From contig OX352774.1 of the NCBI GenBank assembly GCA_947095535.1, positions 211,222,965-211,286,964 on the forward strand: 64,000 nt of DNA, read 5' to 3'. The stretch is from Poecilobothrus nobilitatus (taxonomy: Eukaryota; Arthropoda; Insecta; Diptera; Dolichopodidae). The notes beneath the pieces are model-generated. The model searched no databases, was not told the origin of the DNA, and was given only the letters and a program-made list of their open reading frames with translations. The position numbers and the translations under genes are program-made. Shown here piece after piece: positions 20,995 through 33,840 of the stretch; the first letter of the stretch is position 1, and each line of letters starts with the position of its first letter.

Positions 20995-23010
20995 CTATAT
21001 ATATTGTGTATATAATATATAAATAAATACATGTAAATTAAAAAATTTGAATGCGGTTCATTAAAAAAAGTTGTAAAGTACTTAAAAATTTTCTATTGAA
21101 ATTAATATTTTTAGTTTATTAATAGTTATATTTTAATACATGAAGGGAGTTGACCTGTTATTTTCTTCAAATATTTTAATTATATTATAGTAGGAGTTTA
21201 AATTTAATAATAATTATAATAAATGATCAATTTAAGAATTAATTTATATTTTTTAATTTTTATAATAATCGTTCATTCTGGAAAATTTAAATTAAATGTT
21301 TACCTTTTTTGAGGAAAATGAGATATGAAGGAAACGTAGAATGATATCTATAAAACTAAATATCACCTTATTAAAACTTCGGAAATTTTTCTTATAAGTA
21401 GTTTATAAAAAAAAAATTAAATTGAAATTCGTCAATAAAATTGTCTTCAAATTAAAGAAAATGTCTCGGGATTTTGAAAGAAAACTGCAGGTTTTTAATA
21501 ATTGAAATTTTAGAACATTTTTATATTTTCCAAGATTTTTGTACATTATTTTAATATTCAAAGTCTATTAAACTTTCGACTCTTAAATATTATTTTTATT
21601 TAAAATTTTATTGTTATAAGGTAAAACATGTTTGCTTTCAAAAATGCTTGGTTTAAAATACTGCATTATTTAGTTAATTAATTAATCACTTTCTTTATTG
21701 ACATTGTCTTCTTCTCATAAATATACTTCTTTACTTCTTGACTTCTATCAATTGTTACATTTTCATCTTATTATTTAACCATTACACTATTTTCTATTTA
21801 CATTTTTTTGTTTTATTATTTATTATTTTATAATTTTTATTTAAATGTAATAAAATATACTGTATTAGTTCTCCTTTTCAAATAAATATCAAAAAAAAAA
21901 AAAAAGAAAAAAAAAAAATGAACAATCATTTGGTAAATAATGTTGTAATCTCTGATTATTTGAAAATAAATTGAATGTAAAATAAATTAAACATGAAAAC
22001 AATACAAACAGGACTCTTAACTTTTTCCTTTTTTTTTATGAATCTTTTTGTGAATGTTTCTTTATTCTAACATTATTCTTCCAACGATTCATAAAAGATT
22101 TTCTTTTATTCCTGATTCTTCCTTATTTTTTTCTTCACGTAAACAAATATTACCTAACTCTTAATGTTTCTCTTTGACATTTTTCAGTATTCTGCTTTGT
22201 GTACAATATAAATATTGATAAAATCATAAAAGGATAAATATTTAAAAAAAAAAGAAAAAACAAAAATAAAACAGAAAAAAAAAATAGGGAAAATTCAATG
22301 TTTTCTCTGTGTAAATTTATCAGTACCAGAGTCAAATAATTGATTATGTCAATAACATCATAACATCTAAAAACTGTTTCTTTTATTTATTGTCAATGAT
22401 GATGGGGGTAACAATGATAACATTATTATTATAATTTCTATATATATTATAGTCACTTCATCATAATGTTTTTAAGTCAATTTTCTTTCAAAAAATTTCT
22501 TAACATTAAGTTGTAGTTGTAAGAAATGAAAAAAAAAAAAAAAAATTATAAAGGATTCTGATACAATTGATTGTATTCCTTATGAATACATTGTGTATTA
22601 TATGAAAATATTTTCTTCTTTTGTTACATTTTAAATGCAAAGAATATATGTGTAACAATTCATAAATTTTAATTTTAATTTATATTAAAAAATATAATAA
22701 AGGAGCAGCTTCTGAATAATGATTTAACCTTTATAAAATATTAAAAATCCTTGTAAAAATATAAATTTCGAAAAAAACTATTATTTTATTTACTATTAAC
22801 ACATTTAATTATAAATATATCGAATGGACTTTAAGTTATCTTTCGAAATATTTAGATAATACCGAAATTAACTATTAGCATTAAAAAATTGCTTAAACAA
22901 ATCGTTTCCATGAGTCAAAATGTGGAATCTAATACTATCTATAGCCATCCAAAATATAACCATCCAAAATTTTATAGTATTTCGAATTGCAATTTGAAAT
23001 CTCTTAACAA
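20200..23010. other. A+T-rich non-coding DNA
   Basis: Nothing recognised beyond homopolymers, including a long T-run at about 20964-20988 and A-runs at about 21890-21918 and 22528-22546. Short ATT-rich stretches are present. Confidence 0.5.
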
Positions 23011-23014
23011 TTTC

Positions 23015-23250
23015 AGTGCCATACTCATCGGTGAACATAAAAATAAACTTTAGTTAAGTAACAATATATCGATTAACAATACCGGTTAACATTTTTAATT
23101 GTAAAAAAAGTATAAGTATAAGTAATGTTCACCAGTGATACACGTGGGACTTAATACATGTTTATTTTTATGTTCATCGGTGAGCACGGGATTTTGAAAT
23201 ATTTGAGTGCTGTTCTCCGGTATTACAAGTGAGACTTAACATGTTAAATT
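23015..23250. repeat. Inverted and direct repeat cluster
   Basis: A 25-bp arm at about 23025-23049 (CTCATCGGTGAACATAAAAA...) pairs with about 23159-23183 with two mismatches over a spacer of about 110 bp. GTTCACCAGTGATACACGTG and then GGACTTAATACATGTT (about 23127-23162) is repeated in diverged form at about 23211-23246 (GTTCTCCGGTATTACAAGTG). It could be a small foldback element. No ends or target duplication were found. Confidence 0.6.
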
Positions 23251-23639
23251 GTATCTAATCTTACCATATAACATCATAAATAAATTTACGTTAAAAATCG
23301 TTTTTATAGAGATGTAATAGGTATTTGTAATTGAAAAGTTACAAGATTTTAATACATGAATTTAAAATTTCTTTTTTATTTATTATCCTTTTTGTTTTGA
23401 AATTTTAAATATAAAAAAATTACCATATTTTAATATCAACTTTCTTTTAAATCCATCTTATTCATAAAAATCGATTTAACGAAGTATTTCCTAACCCTAT
23501 ACTTATATAAAATATTTAAAAAATATTTTGTAAATAAGTTTACATAGATGTATGTATTTGTATAAGGAAAAAGGTAGAGAAGACCAAAAAAAGGATACAA
23601 ATTTTCTTCTTTATCAAAATATTTTAAGAATTATAATAT

Positions 23640-23775
23640 TTATAATAATGATTACAATGACAATAATGATAATAATAATAAAATGATTTTTTGATTATGA
23701 TAATGATAATGTTGATTATGATGACAATAATGATGATGATTATGATAAAAATAATAATAATAATAATATTTAAAA
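23640..23775. repeat. Imperfect GAT/AAT trinucleotide microsatellite
   Basis: A long run of AAT, GAT and GATTAT triplets with interruptions. Confidence 0.8.
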
Positions 23776-24730
23776 TCATTATTATGGCTTTTTTTCCACT
23801 TCATATTGTTAAGTCAAGTAACAATTAAATTAATAATATGATAAGAAGATGATGATTTTTGAAATATTAAAATAAAAAAAAAAGAAAAAAAATGTGGGAA
23901 AATGAAAAGAGGTGTTCAACAGATAAAATTTATAATATTATTTAAATACTGTAACAATTATGAATATATAATTACGTAATAATAAAATATTATAATTTGG
24001 TAATTATAAAATTATTAGATTTTATTTAAATATTTAATTTATTTACATGGTTTCATTATACATGGATAAATAATGGTATAGGTATAATAAATGTAATTAA
24101 TGATAATTTTTTGTAAATAGATAATTAAAATTTTATAAAATGGTTATATAGTAAGGACATCCTTTTTTTTTTTTTCGTATAAGGTAGGTAATTGAATTTC
24201 GAATTTCATAAATATGAAATGAGAAATAATATAAGTACGAAAAAAAATTCATTATTTTCTTTTCGTATTTAATATGTTATTTAATTTTTTTTCGGACTTA
24301 TAATATAATATGACATAAGTACGTATTAAAAATTAAAATGACATAATTATGAAGAAAAAAAAAATGACGTAATTAGTAGTTATTTCATTTTTGGTTTTCG
24401 GACTTATGACTCGGAGTTTAAGTTATACAAAATTGTTATACAAAATAAAAGTCAACATTGAACTGTTCTAGATTATAAATTTGTAAATGTTTTATTTAAA
24501 GGAAAAAATTTTTCCTTATCTTGGAAATAATTTTCGTACAACATTTTTAACAATTTACTTACACCATTCCAAATTTTAAATTGTCAATTCTCAAATTTCT
24601 ATATAATTATTTAAACATAAGCATTTATCTTGTCCTTTCCTTTTAAGAACATATAAAACATATAATCCAAGGCTTAAAAATTTTTTTGATTAAACAAACA
24701 AAGAATTTTTTTGCCTTATAATTTTTATAA
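23776..24730. other. A+T-rich non-coding DNA with short repeated motifs
   Basis: Repeated TAAGTACGAAAAAA / TTTTCGTAT and GACATAAGTACG motifs at about 24165-24330 are weakly inverted. No element could be defined. Confidence 0.35.
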
Positions 24731-24732
24731 AA

Positions 24733-25498
24733 AAAAATGTGCTTATTAGTTTCACTCTGTCCGTCTGTCTGTTTGGGTGTTTACAAAATTTCTACACCGT
24801 TTGAAATAAAGCAATGAACTAGGAATAGGAATAGGCAACGCCAAAAAACTAACCCCCCCCCCCTTATGGATCTTCAGCCCTACAAAGTTCGAAAAAGCTC
24901 TATCTTTAAATTGTTATAACACAGCTTGTATAAGTGGTATTTTCAATCTGGAACGTCAAACGATAGATGGTTTAACAAGCTTTATAAATATATAAAAAAT
25001 GGATATGTGGCTTTGCTATGCGGTATTTGAATATACCGTTATGTGAAACCAAGTGGTGCGAAAATTCGGACCCCTTTTATCTTTCAAACGGTTCAACTTA
25101 GAAGCTTGAATTTGAAAGAATTTAGATCTTTGGAAATAAGAATGAGTCATTTCAGGAAATATTATTGCGACGCCCCCATTTAGGAGCTGTAAGGGATCAA
25201 AAACTGAAAATTTTCTATTTTTAAACACCTGTAACTTAGGCATATATCTAAACTTTTTTAAAGTAATAAACAGAAATTAAAACTCCAACATTATATTTTT
25301 GTTTGTGTTAATAATTTTTCTTAAGAATATAGGGTTATCTTGACAAAAGTGTAACTTGATTTTTCCCAATTTCTCTAACAAATTATTCTAACGTTTTCGT
25401 TCAAATTTTGTATTATTATAATTTTATTTTATTCAATATAACTACTTAATATTTATGTACTCTTTACGAAATATTAATTTTGGAAATGTGCTTTTTTG
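24733..25498 (+). mobile_element. Family F element 3, single-unit copy
   Basis: The left part AATGTGCTTATTAGTTTCAC and GTCCGTCTGTCTG (about 24757-24772) match F1. A C11 run at about 24853-24863 is unusual for this window. It then has CCGTTATGTGAAACC, GAGTCATTTCAG and CACCTGTAACTTAGGC, and ends with TTTTGGAAATGTGC (about 25480-25493). It is non-coding. From about 25250 on it is as close to family K (ATATAGGGTTA, GTGTAACTTGATTTTT) as to F1, which links the two families. Confidence 0.75.
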
Positions 25499-28230
25499 AA
25501 AACCTTTGATTTTTTTCATTACTTGTTTATATGTTATTTCAACGGAAATCTAGTGCAAGTTTTTCTTATTAAAAATCAAAACTTTAATCGAGGTAATTAT
25601 ACATTTATTTTAAATAAATTAATTATTTAATTATAATCAATTATTCTAATTATAATTTTATGGAAAATTTATTTTCCATTGTCTATTAATGAACGAACGT
25701 CCTAAAACCGAACCAAAGAAAATATTTCTTAAAATACTTGAAATCAATAAATGGATAAATTTGGGGTGTTATTATTATGTATAATTTATATTAACAAAAA
25801 ATGTATACATAATAAAAAGTTAAATATTGTTACTTTTATAAAATCACTCAAAAAATATAAATATTTATTTAGAGATGGTGTTGTCTTTTTTCTTTTTGGA
25901 AACAATATTAATTAAATCTCAAAACATTTTTCTTTTTTTGTCAGTGAAAATAAAATTCTTTTATAAACTAAAAACTTTTTGAACCAATAAAGAAAAATAT
26001 TTCTGGAAAAAAAGCAACAAAAAAAATTATTCCTCATTTTCAATTTGTCAAATATTTAACCAAAAAAAAAAAAAAATAAAAAACAAACATTGCTAATTTT
26101 CATGATTCCTATTTAGAAATTCTTAATTAAAATGGTAAACTGTTAAAAATTTTATCATGTGGAAAATTTTGATTTGAAATGAAAGATTTCCAAATTAAAA
26201 ACCAAAAATTTAATCTAAAATAGAAAATTAAAAAAAACGTAATCCTTAAAACTTGAATATTTTCCTTGTACGTAATTAATATATAATATAAGTATCTATT
26301 TATATATAAGTGGCAATTTTTTATTTACAAAAAAAAAAAAATATTTGATGTGACAACATCAAAATTAAAATAATCTTTTAATGATGACTTAAGTTTTTTG
26401 ATTCACCACTTTTGTTTTTTTTTTCGTTTTTTTTTCTGAAGAATGAGTGAAAACAAATTATTTTCCTTCAACTCATTTCCACAAAACTAAATAATTTTCC
26501 GGGTGATAAATTTTATCAAAAAAAAATTTTTAATTTTTCTTTCCATCCTTCTGAAATGGTCTCTAACAAATTTATAGAAATTCATTTAGTTATGATGATG
26601 GTGTATAGTAAAAAGAAAACTATAAGTAGCCATTTTTTTTGTTTGTTTTGTTATTTTTTTCTTTATTGTTTGGTAAATATTTTCTCTAAAAAAAAAAGGC
26701 AACATTTTTCCGGTACATTCCTTTTGGTGTAAATTTTTAACTAATTTTTTTGTTTTTTGTTTTTTAGTCAAATAGAGTAAAAGAAGATGTAATAAAAATT
26801 ATAATAATAATTATAGAAGTTTATATAAGAATTTTTTATTCTTAACAAAAAAAAAATGGAAGTAGATATGAATCGGTGTCCAAAAAGATCAAATGAAAAT
26901 TCAAGACAATTTTATTAACAGTGTTGAAAGAGTTCTTTATCATTTTTTTATTCCTATAAGTATGCAAATAATTCAAGCATGTTCTTTTATACTTTAGTGG
27001 TTTGATTTTGAAAAAAAGCGACTAGTTTCTAAATTAGAATATCGTGCTGTTTAGTCTTCAAGACTTTGAGACTCAATTATGAAAATTGATATTATGGAAT
27101 AATTATAATTATTCAAAATTTGTTCTAATCGCTTAATGAAAAAGTTTGCATGTAATTTAATTCTGAGCAGAACTTGTACCAGACATATGTACATTTGATG
27201 CAACATAGTAAATTTGTACAATATACCACCTTTTTAATTAGATTTTTGCTGCTTCGATATAACATATTATGAGGAGAGTTTTTGTTTTTTGGTTGCATAT
27301 TCCCTTATTAATTAATATTTACATAAGAGATCGCTGTAATTCTAGCGACATAGATTTCCATTTTAAAAATACCTTGTTGTCAAAAGACTATTTTATCGTT
27401 AGATTATCTCTTACTACTGATCGCTTCTAATTCAATATTCAAGCTGATTTCTGTCAACTGTTTATTATATTTTAAAACTGTTTGCCATAAATTCTTAGAA
27501 AAAGATGAATTAATTCTTCAATATTGTAAGTATCCACATTTTCAAGACTACTCCAAAACTTTTTTTGAATTTTTTTACAATTAACAATAAAATTTCATAG
27601 TTGAATTAAATTTATCTAGGCACATTCTAAAAAATCTGGAAAAATTTATTATCTAGGATTTTATAAAATATTCAGTGACGGCATTTTGTCGATTATCTAT
27701 TCTCCAACCTATAGGAATAAAAGAGTCTTAGAAACATATCAACAGTTCTACTTGATCGTATAGAAGTAAAAAGTAATACTAAATTTTACTTAAAATGTTA
27801 AAAATTTAAAAAAACTTTAATTTTTTCGAAATCGCTCCCATACTACTGTTTTTTTTTATTATAATTAATAAATATTTGCTTTTAATTATCATTTCAGTTA
27901 AAGTTATAATTTAAAAATAACTTTTTTTTTTTTTATTATTTTTAAGTTTTTCTAAATTAGCCACAAATAAAATTATAAAAAAAAAAAGAAAAATAAATTT
28001 AATAGAATAAAATTTTTGAAGAAATGAGCAAAAGTTTTTGTTTTTTTTTTTAAGATCATTGATAATTTCCCGCAATTAATTTAATTTTGCTTTTATACTT
28101 TGCATATTTATTTAAATTTTATTTTTTTTTAAGAAAAAAAGTTTTTATTTAAGTCATTATTTTTAATTTTATTTATTTTAAAGTATTTTGTTTTCGCATC
28201 AGTATTTTATTGTCAATCAATTTAGATTAA
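25499..28230. other. A+T-rich non-coding DNA
   Basis: No gene or repeat recognised. The part 26870-27780 is less dominated by homopolymers than its surroundings, but neither strand gives a protein motif that I can identify. Confidence 0.45.
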
Positions 28231-29805
28231 AAACGAGTAAGAATACAGTTGCCTTTGTCAACTCTTAGATACCCGTACGAACCATTAGTATGTTCACAGC
28301 CTGTCACTCTGCTCACAATATTATTTTTTTAATATTTTAGTATTTTAAAATAATTTGGGTGAATTTTATAATTTCTAGAACTATGGGTTGTACATATATT
28401 CAAACTATATGTTTATATGTACATTCTTTAAAAGCAGATTCTAACCTTTCACATAACGATTATCAATCCAAAACTTTTTCAAATATTCTATAGTACCATT
28501 TAATACTAAGCGGTAAATGTATATTAAATTTACTTAGTACAAAATAGTAAATATAATTTTAAATATTATATTATATTATATTTAAATATTCCATTGACAG
28601 AATAATTTCTTATAAGTACAATAAAATACATATATGTATGTAAATACGGCGCTATATAATATACATCTATACTCTTATCATTCATTCACTAGTGACATAT
28701 ACGATATGTAAATAAACATGATATTATATAAGTATGTATATATATCAATATCATATAAATAAAAATTCTTCAAGCAACCGTTATGTTGTTTATTTATTTG
28801 CATTTTTTTATACTACGCATTATATCCTCAACAATTTCAAATTATCGAGTAAAACAAAATGGAAAAAATTCGTTAAAGAAATTTGTTAGAAAATTTGAAA
28901 AAATCAAGTAACACTTTCGTCAATTATAAAGTAACCCTACATTATTAAAAAAAGTTGTTAACAGAAATAAGAGTATAATGTTGAAGCTTTAATTTTTGTG
29001 TATTACTTCAAAAAAATTTTAACAGGTGTTCAAGTTACAGTTGTTTAAAAATAGAAAATTTTCAGTTTTTGACCCCTTACAGCTCCTAAACGGGGAGTGA
29101 TACAAAAAAAATTTTTGAAATGACTCATACTTATTTTCAAAGATCTAACTTTTATCAAAATTTCAAGTTTCCAACTTAAACTGTTTAGAAGATAGAAGGG
29201 TTGAAGGATTTTGCAAAATTTGAGTTTCACATAACGGTAAATGAAGACCCCGTATGCTACAAATATATATTTATTGTATATATACTTTTAAAGTTAATAA
29301 AAGTAGTAATCGTTTGGCGTTTTCAAAATGAAGATATACCTTATACAACTTGTGCTATAACAATGTAAATATAGAGCTTTTTTGAACCTTTGGGGAGCTG
29401 TAGCTCCGTAACGGGTGGGGCTATAAAAAAAAGTTATTAAAAATAAAATTAATATTTTTGTGAGATCTATCAGTGGTTAAAATTTCATAGCTCTATTGCA
29501 AAAAAAATGTGGGGATCTAAAAGTTAGGTGTTGGAGAGCTACCCTAAGACTTGGTCCAAACTCAACCAAAAAAAATAGGGAACCTACAAATTACTCCCAA
29601 AATATTTTGTGTAAATTTCAAGATTCTAGCTTTCTTAGTTTTTGAGTTAGCGTGCTGACGGACGGACGGACGGACGGCTCAAAAGTCTTACAATTTTTTT
29701 CTGATCCGATCCGTACCTTTGAAGGTATATCTAGCTCGCTTATTTCGAGGTGTTACAAACGGAGGAGTAATTTTATTATACCCGATCCTATCGTACGGGT
29801 ATAAA
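28231..29805 (-). mobile_element. Family K Helentron/DINE-like element 1
   Basis: An element of about 1.57 kb, sense strand minus. The 5' end at about 29803 starts TATACCCGTACGATAGGATC and continues CGGGTATA, a terminal hairpin. TTTGTAACACCTCGAAATAA and ATTGTAAGACTTTTGAGC lie before a GTCC tract (29656-29678), a layout I know from Drosophila DINE-1. The 3' side has a matching subterminal repeat TCGTACGGGTAT (reverse of 28269-28280). A hairpin AGTTG-7 nt-CAACT (28247-28263) is then followed by GTATTCTTACTCGTTTTT. No ORF, so non-autonomous. The copy at 52.1 kb is nearly the same and in the same orientation. Confidence 0.83.
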
Positions 29806-32800
29806 GATTTAGATTATTATTGTTAAAACTTCTAAAGAGAAAACTATAATCTATAGTTGTGTTGTAAAAGTTTCTGAAAGTGTTTTGATATTATTAATAA
29901 AACAAGAATTTATCAATATTATTTTACTTTTGCATTATAAGGAATACCCTCAGAGTCTTTTAATTTTTAATTTTTGACAATTTTTTTATTTTTAAGATTA
30001 GTTTGTTTTTAATGAAGTATCTTCACTGGAACAGTTTAAATAAATACGTATGTTTATGAAAACGTATTTTATTTTTTTATTTTACTAAAAATCATTAAAA
30101 CTAAAATTGTTGTAAAGTGTACATAATAGCGGAAAATATAACATTTTTACTAAAAATAATAAAAAAAAAAAAAAGACAAAAACATTTTTCTTATAAATTA
30201 TAGAAGTCGAGGTTAAAACTAAAATTTTTGTTATGGCTCTATTTTTCGAAAAATATCTCCCACTGTCCCTGAATTAAAGTCAGTTTAAAAGTTAAGTTAA
30301 GTTATAATATATGATATAATAGAACAAAACCATGTAAATTAAAAATAAAATTAAATAACTCACAAAATAGTATTATTATTACTAGGTCAGCCATTTTTTT
30401 TCCAAATTCAAATAAAAAAAAAAATCTAAAATGACAAAAATTAATTTATTGGGTAATCACAATCATTAAAATTACCTCAAATGCTTTCCAAAATTCCTTT
30501 ATTGTCTTTTAATAGTTTGAGTTGATCAAAATCTATAACCAATTTTATTTTCTACTTTTTTGTAGAGGTTATATTTATTTCGATAAAAGTATATTATTTA
30601 ACGAACTTTGTTTTACATTATTTTATTTCATACATTTTAATTTTAAATGAAACGAATAATTTCAATTTAAAAATAAGCCATTTATCAACCGATTTTCATA
30701 ATTTTATTTTTTAATGATAAATATTTGAGGCAAATCGACGGCATTATAAATATTTTTCTGAATTTGTTCAATTTTCATTCATAAATTTTCATTGGAAATT
30801 TTCAATCATGTAAAAGTATGAACATAACTGATTAACCTCTTTTAATCGAATTTTAATATACCCACATACGTTTGTGTAAACAATAAATCTATTCATGGCA
30901 TTATACGTAAATATCTATACACTACAAATAAAAATTTGAAAATATTTGGAATTTCTTTGGTTCTGTAAAAAAAAATTTCATATTTTCAAGTCGACAAAAA
31001 TTTGATATTAAAGTCTACTGAAGAATTTCATACTAAATTGAATGGAAGGAGGAGGAAAGAATAGGCTCAATCTATCGCCGAAAAAAAAATCAAGGAAGCT
31101 TAAATTGTATAATATAATATAGCGCTTTTTTAGCATCAGTTTTTTAGCGCTAGATTTTTTATATGACGCTTTTTTCATTCAAAAAATATTTCTATTAATA
31201 ACAGAATATTCTAAGAGATTATAATATAATGAATTGTTGTTTTATTGCAGGAATTATTTTTGCTCATAAAAACAAATGTCAATTGTCAATGTCAACCAAA
31301 CCAATACTTATATGAAATTTATGATTGTTCTCTTTTTTTCTTTTTAAACAAAACAAAATAATAACAATTTTTTTCTCTTTGCCCTTTGTTTTCATTTGCT
31401 CATTCATTTGCTTGTCCCTTTGCTTTGTTAGTATTTACGATTTAGTAATTATGTAATATTGTGTTATTATTTATGCTGCAAATAATATTATATATAATAT
31501 CGTATATAAAATGTACATTTATTACATTGTACATTATATAAATTATAATTGTAGTTGGTATTGGTTGGTACATATGTAGTAGAATTAAAATAAAGAGTAA
31601 AGAGTATAGTTTACGAATTAAACTATTTTCATATTTTTTTGTCTTTTTTCTTGTTAGGATTAGTATTAAGTAAAAAAAATATTGTGATTGCGTGTGCTCT
31701 AAAATTTAAAAAAAGAGCCTGCGAATAGCTGTAGCAGGAGCATAATTTTTGAATCTATTGAACTATTATCTTTAGATTCTAACAGTAATTCGGAAATGGT
31801 TTTAGTTCTCATTAAAAGGAGTGCAGTACTTGTTTCCGCCATAAGTTTGAGAGAATAAAACGTTATATTTTATATAGCAGTAAAAGTTTCACACTATAGT
31901 CTTCAACTAAAGTTTCCAATAATTAATTGTTTTAGTTGTTGTAACATGGCAATAGATATTTCTTTTTATATTAATTCGAATAAAGGGGGATAATTATATT
32001 ATATCGGTGTTTTTAATCTACTTAATGCAAACTAACAAGCGTATGAAAATTTTATTTTTTTTCCTACTTAAATAACTCCATGCAAAAATGCAAAAATTTA
32101 TAAAATTTTGTATTTTATTTATTTTTCATTTTGCATTTCGAGAAAAGAAAACTTTTTATTTATACGAAAAAAAAATTTATTTATAGGAAATATACATGTA
32201 CATTATGCATATACATGTACATTATGCATATACAAATTATATTTAAAAATTTGTTTCGGATTAAAGAAAAAAAATACAAAAAAACTATTCACAAATTAAG
32301 TTTGAAAAATTATTAAAGAAATTTTCTTATTAATTTTTCTTTATGGGTTTTTTTTAGTCTTTTTTTATTTTTTTTTGAAAAAAAAAAAAGCTTTATCTAA
32401 TGGTTTCATCATTTCTTTTTCATTTTATTATATCTTTTATTTTCAAAAACTTCGTCCTTTATTGTATTCTTCGAACTTTTTTTAAAAGATGACAATACGC
32501 TATTATTTTAATACCAGCATACATAAATAAATAATAAATATGTGTAAATGTTATAAAACTTTTTTTTTTTCTTTAAATGTCATTTTTAACCCAGTTTTAT
32601 ATAGAATTGTTAAATACCGTTAAGTGATAAAATGAAAGAAAGGATAAATATTTAGAAAAAAAATAACAAAAATAGGAAAAAAAAAAATGGGAATAAAATA
32701 AAATTAACTCATCATAAAGTTTATGATTTTCCTTTCTGGAGGCAAAATATTTAATGTTGAACCATCTGTTGGATTTAAGAAAAAAGAAAAAAAAAATGGA

Positions 32801-33685
32801 GATAGGAATAATTGTTTTTTTTTTTTTTTTTAAATTTTTAAGAAAAACTTTTAACATATTAAATATTTCTTTTTTTTATATTATTTAAAATCAGTATAAA
32901 ATAAGTTTAATAAAGAGTGTGATTTAATAGAAAATCAAATTAAAAATAATTATTTTTTGAATTAAAGGAAAAAAATATTAAAATAAAACTGTTGAAATGA
33001 ATGATAACAAATTTTCATTTTATGCTTTTATTAAACGAGATGATTATAATTCTGTTTGTATTTTTAGTTCAATAGTTTGTATTTGAGAAAATAAGGAACA
33101 TTTTGCTTATTATTTCGTAGAATTTATAAAGTTTTATTATTGTTTTTGTTATATTGGAAAATCATAAAATATACGAACAATATGTCTACTCTTTTCCTTT
33201 TTTTTTCTAATTAATTAAATGTCATATTATTATTTTTCATCATAGTTGACATTCAATCATTCTTTTCTATTTAATTTATTTCTATTCTTCTTTGGCTTTT
33301 TATTCATTTCTAATTTTTATCTGATATTGATATTGGAGTATTGCTCGAGATTTTTGTTTAGCTAGGATTTTAATTTTATATTTTCCTTCAATTTTACCTT
33401 GACTAGTAAGTTGAAGCAATTATTTTAGAAAATTAAAGATATTGAGAGATATCTACCTAATGAGAGTATTGAAAATGGGGGTATAGCGGAGTTGATCGAA
33501 ACTCACATTGCATATACATCATATTACAAAAATTCACTTGCCAAAAAACTTGATTCGCAAAAAAGCACCTGTTAAAAAGGGTAGATGTTAAATTTTTACT
33601 TTTAGAAACATCCGTTTAACAAATTTTCAAATAACATTAAATAACGTAAGTATAAATATATATGGGGAAGATTAAGTATATTCCG
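29806..33685. other. A+T-rich non-coding DNA
   Basis: No gene recognised. A 20-bp tandem pair (TACATGTACATTATGCATA) lies at about 32194-32231. Long A/T runs occur at about 32330-32395 and 32817-32830. The short open frames (32108-32316, 32597-32857) are low-complexity. Confidence 0.5.
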
Positions 33686-33689
33686 GCAT

Positions 33690-33840
33690 AAAGGAGTATA
33701 ACCCTGATTTTGTAACCAACTCTAAAATATTTCCTAATTTAAAATCTTGCATATATACATATTTATACATATTCTGGATGGAAAAAAGGGAAACCCTGAT
33801 TTTCAAAACCAACTAAATTCTCACACACAAAACACACACG
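33690..33840 (-). repeat. Second copy of the 3.2 kb dispersed repeat
   Basis: The reverse complement contains GGTTACAAAATCAGGGTTAT and GGTTTTGAAAATCAGGG, matching GTTATAAAATCAGGGTTTC at 3290-3310. Similarity extends over TATGTGTATGG...GGGAATTTTTTAG. It is uncharacterised and non-coding. Confidence 0.45.

Noticed and set aside
28231..29805. LTR retrotransposon reading of K1/K3 as a pair of LTRs
   Set aside because: The two copies are 22 kb apart with no gag/pol between them, and their ends fit a Helentron plan (hairpin, T-run), not TG...CA LTR ends.
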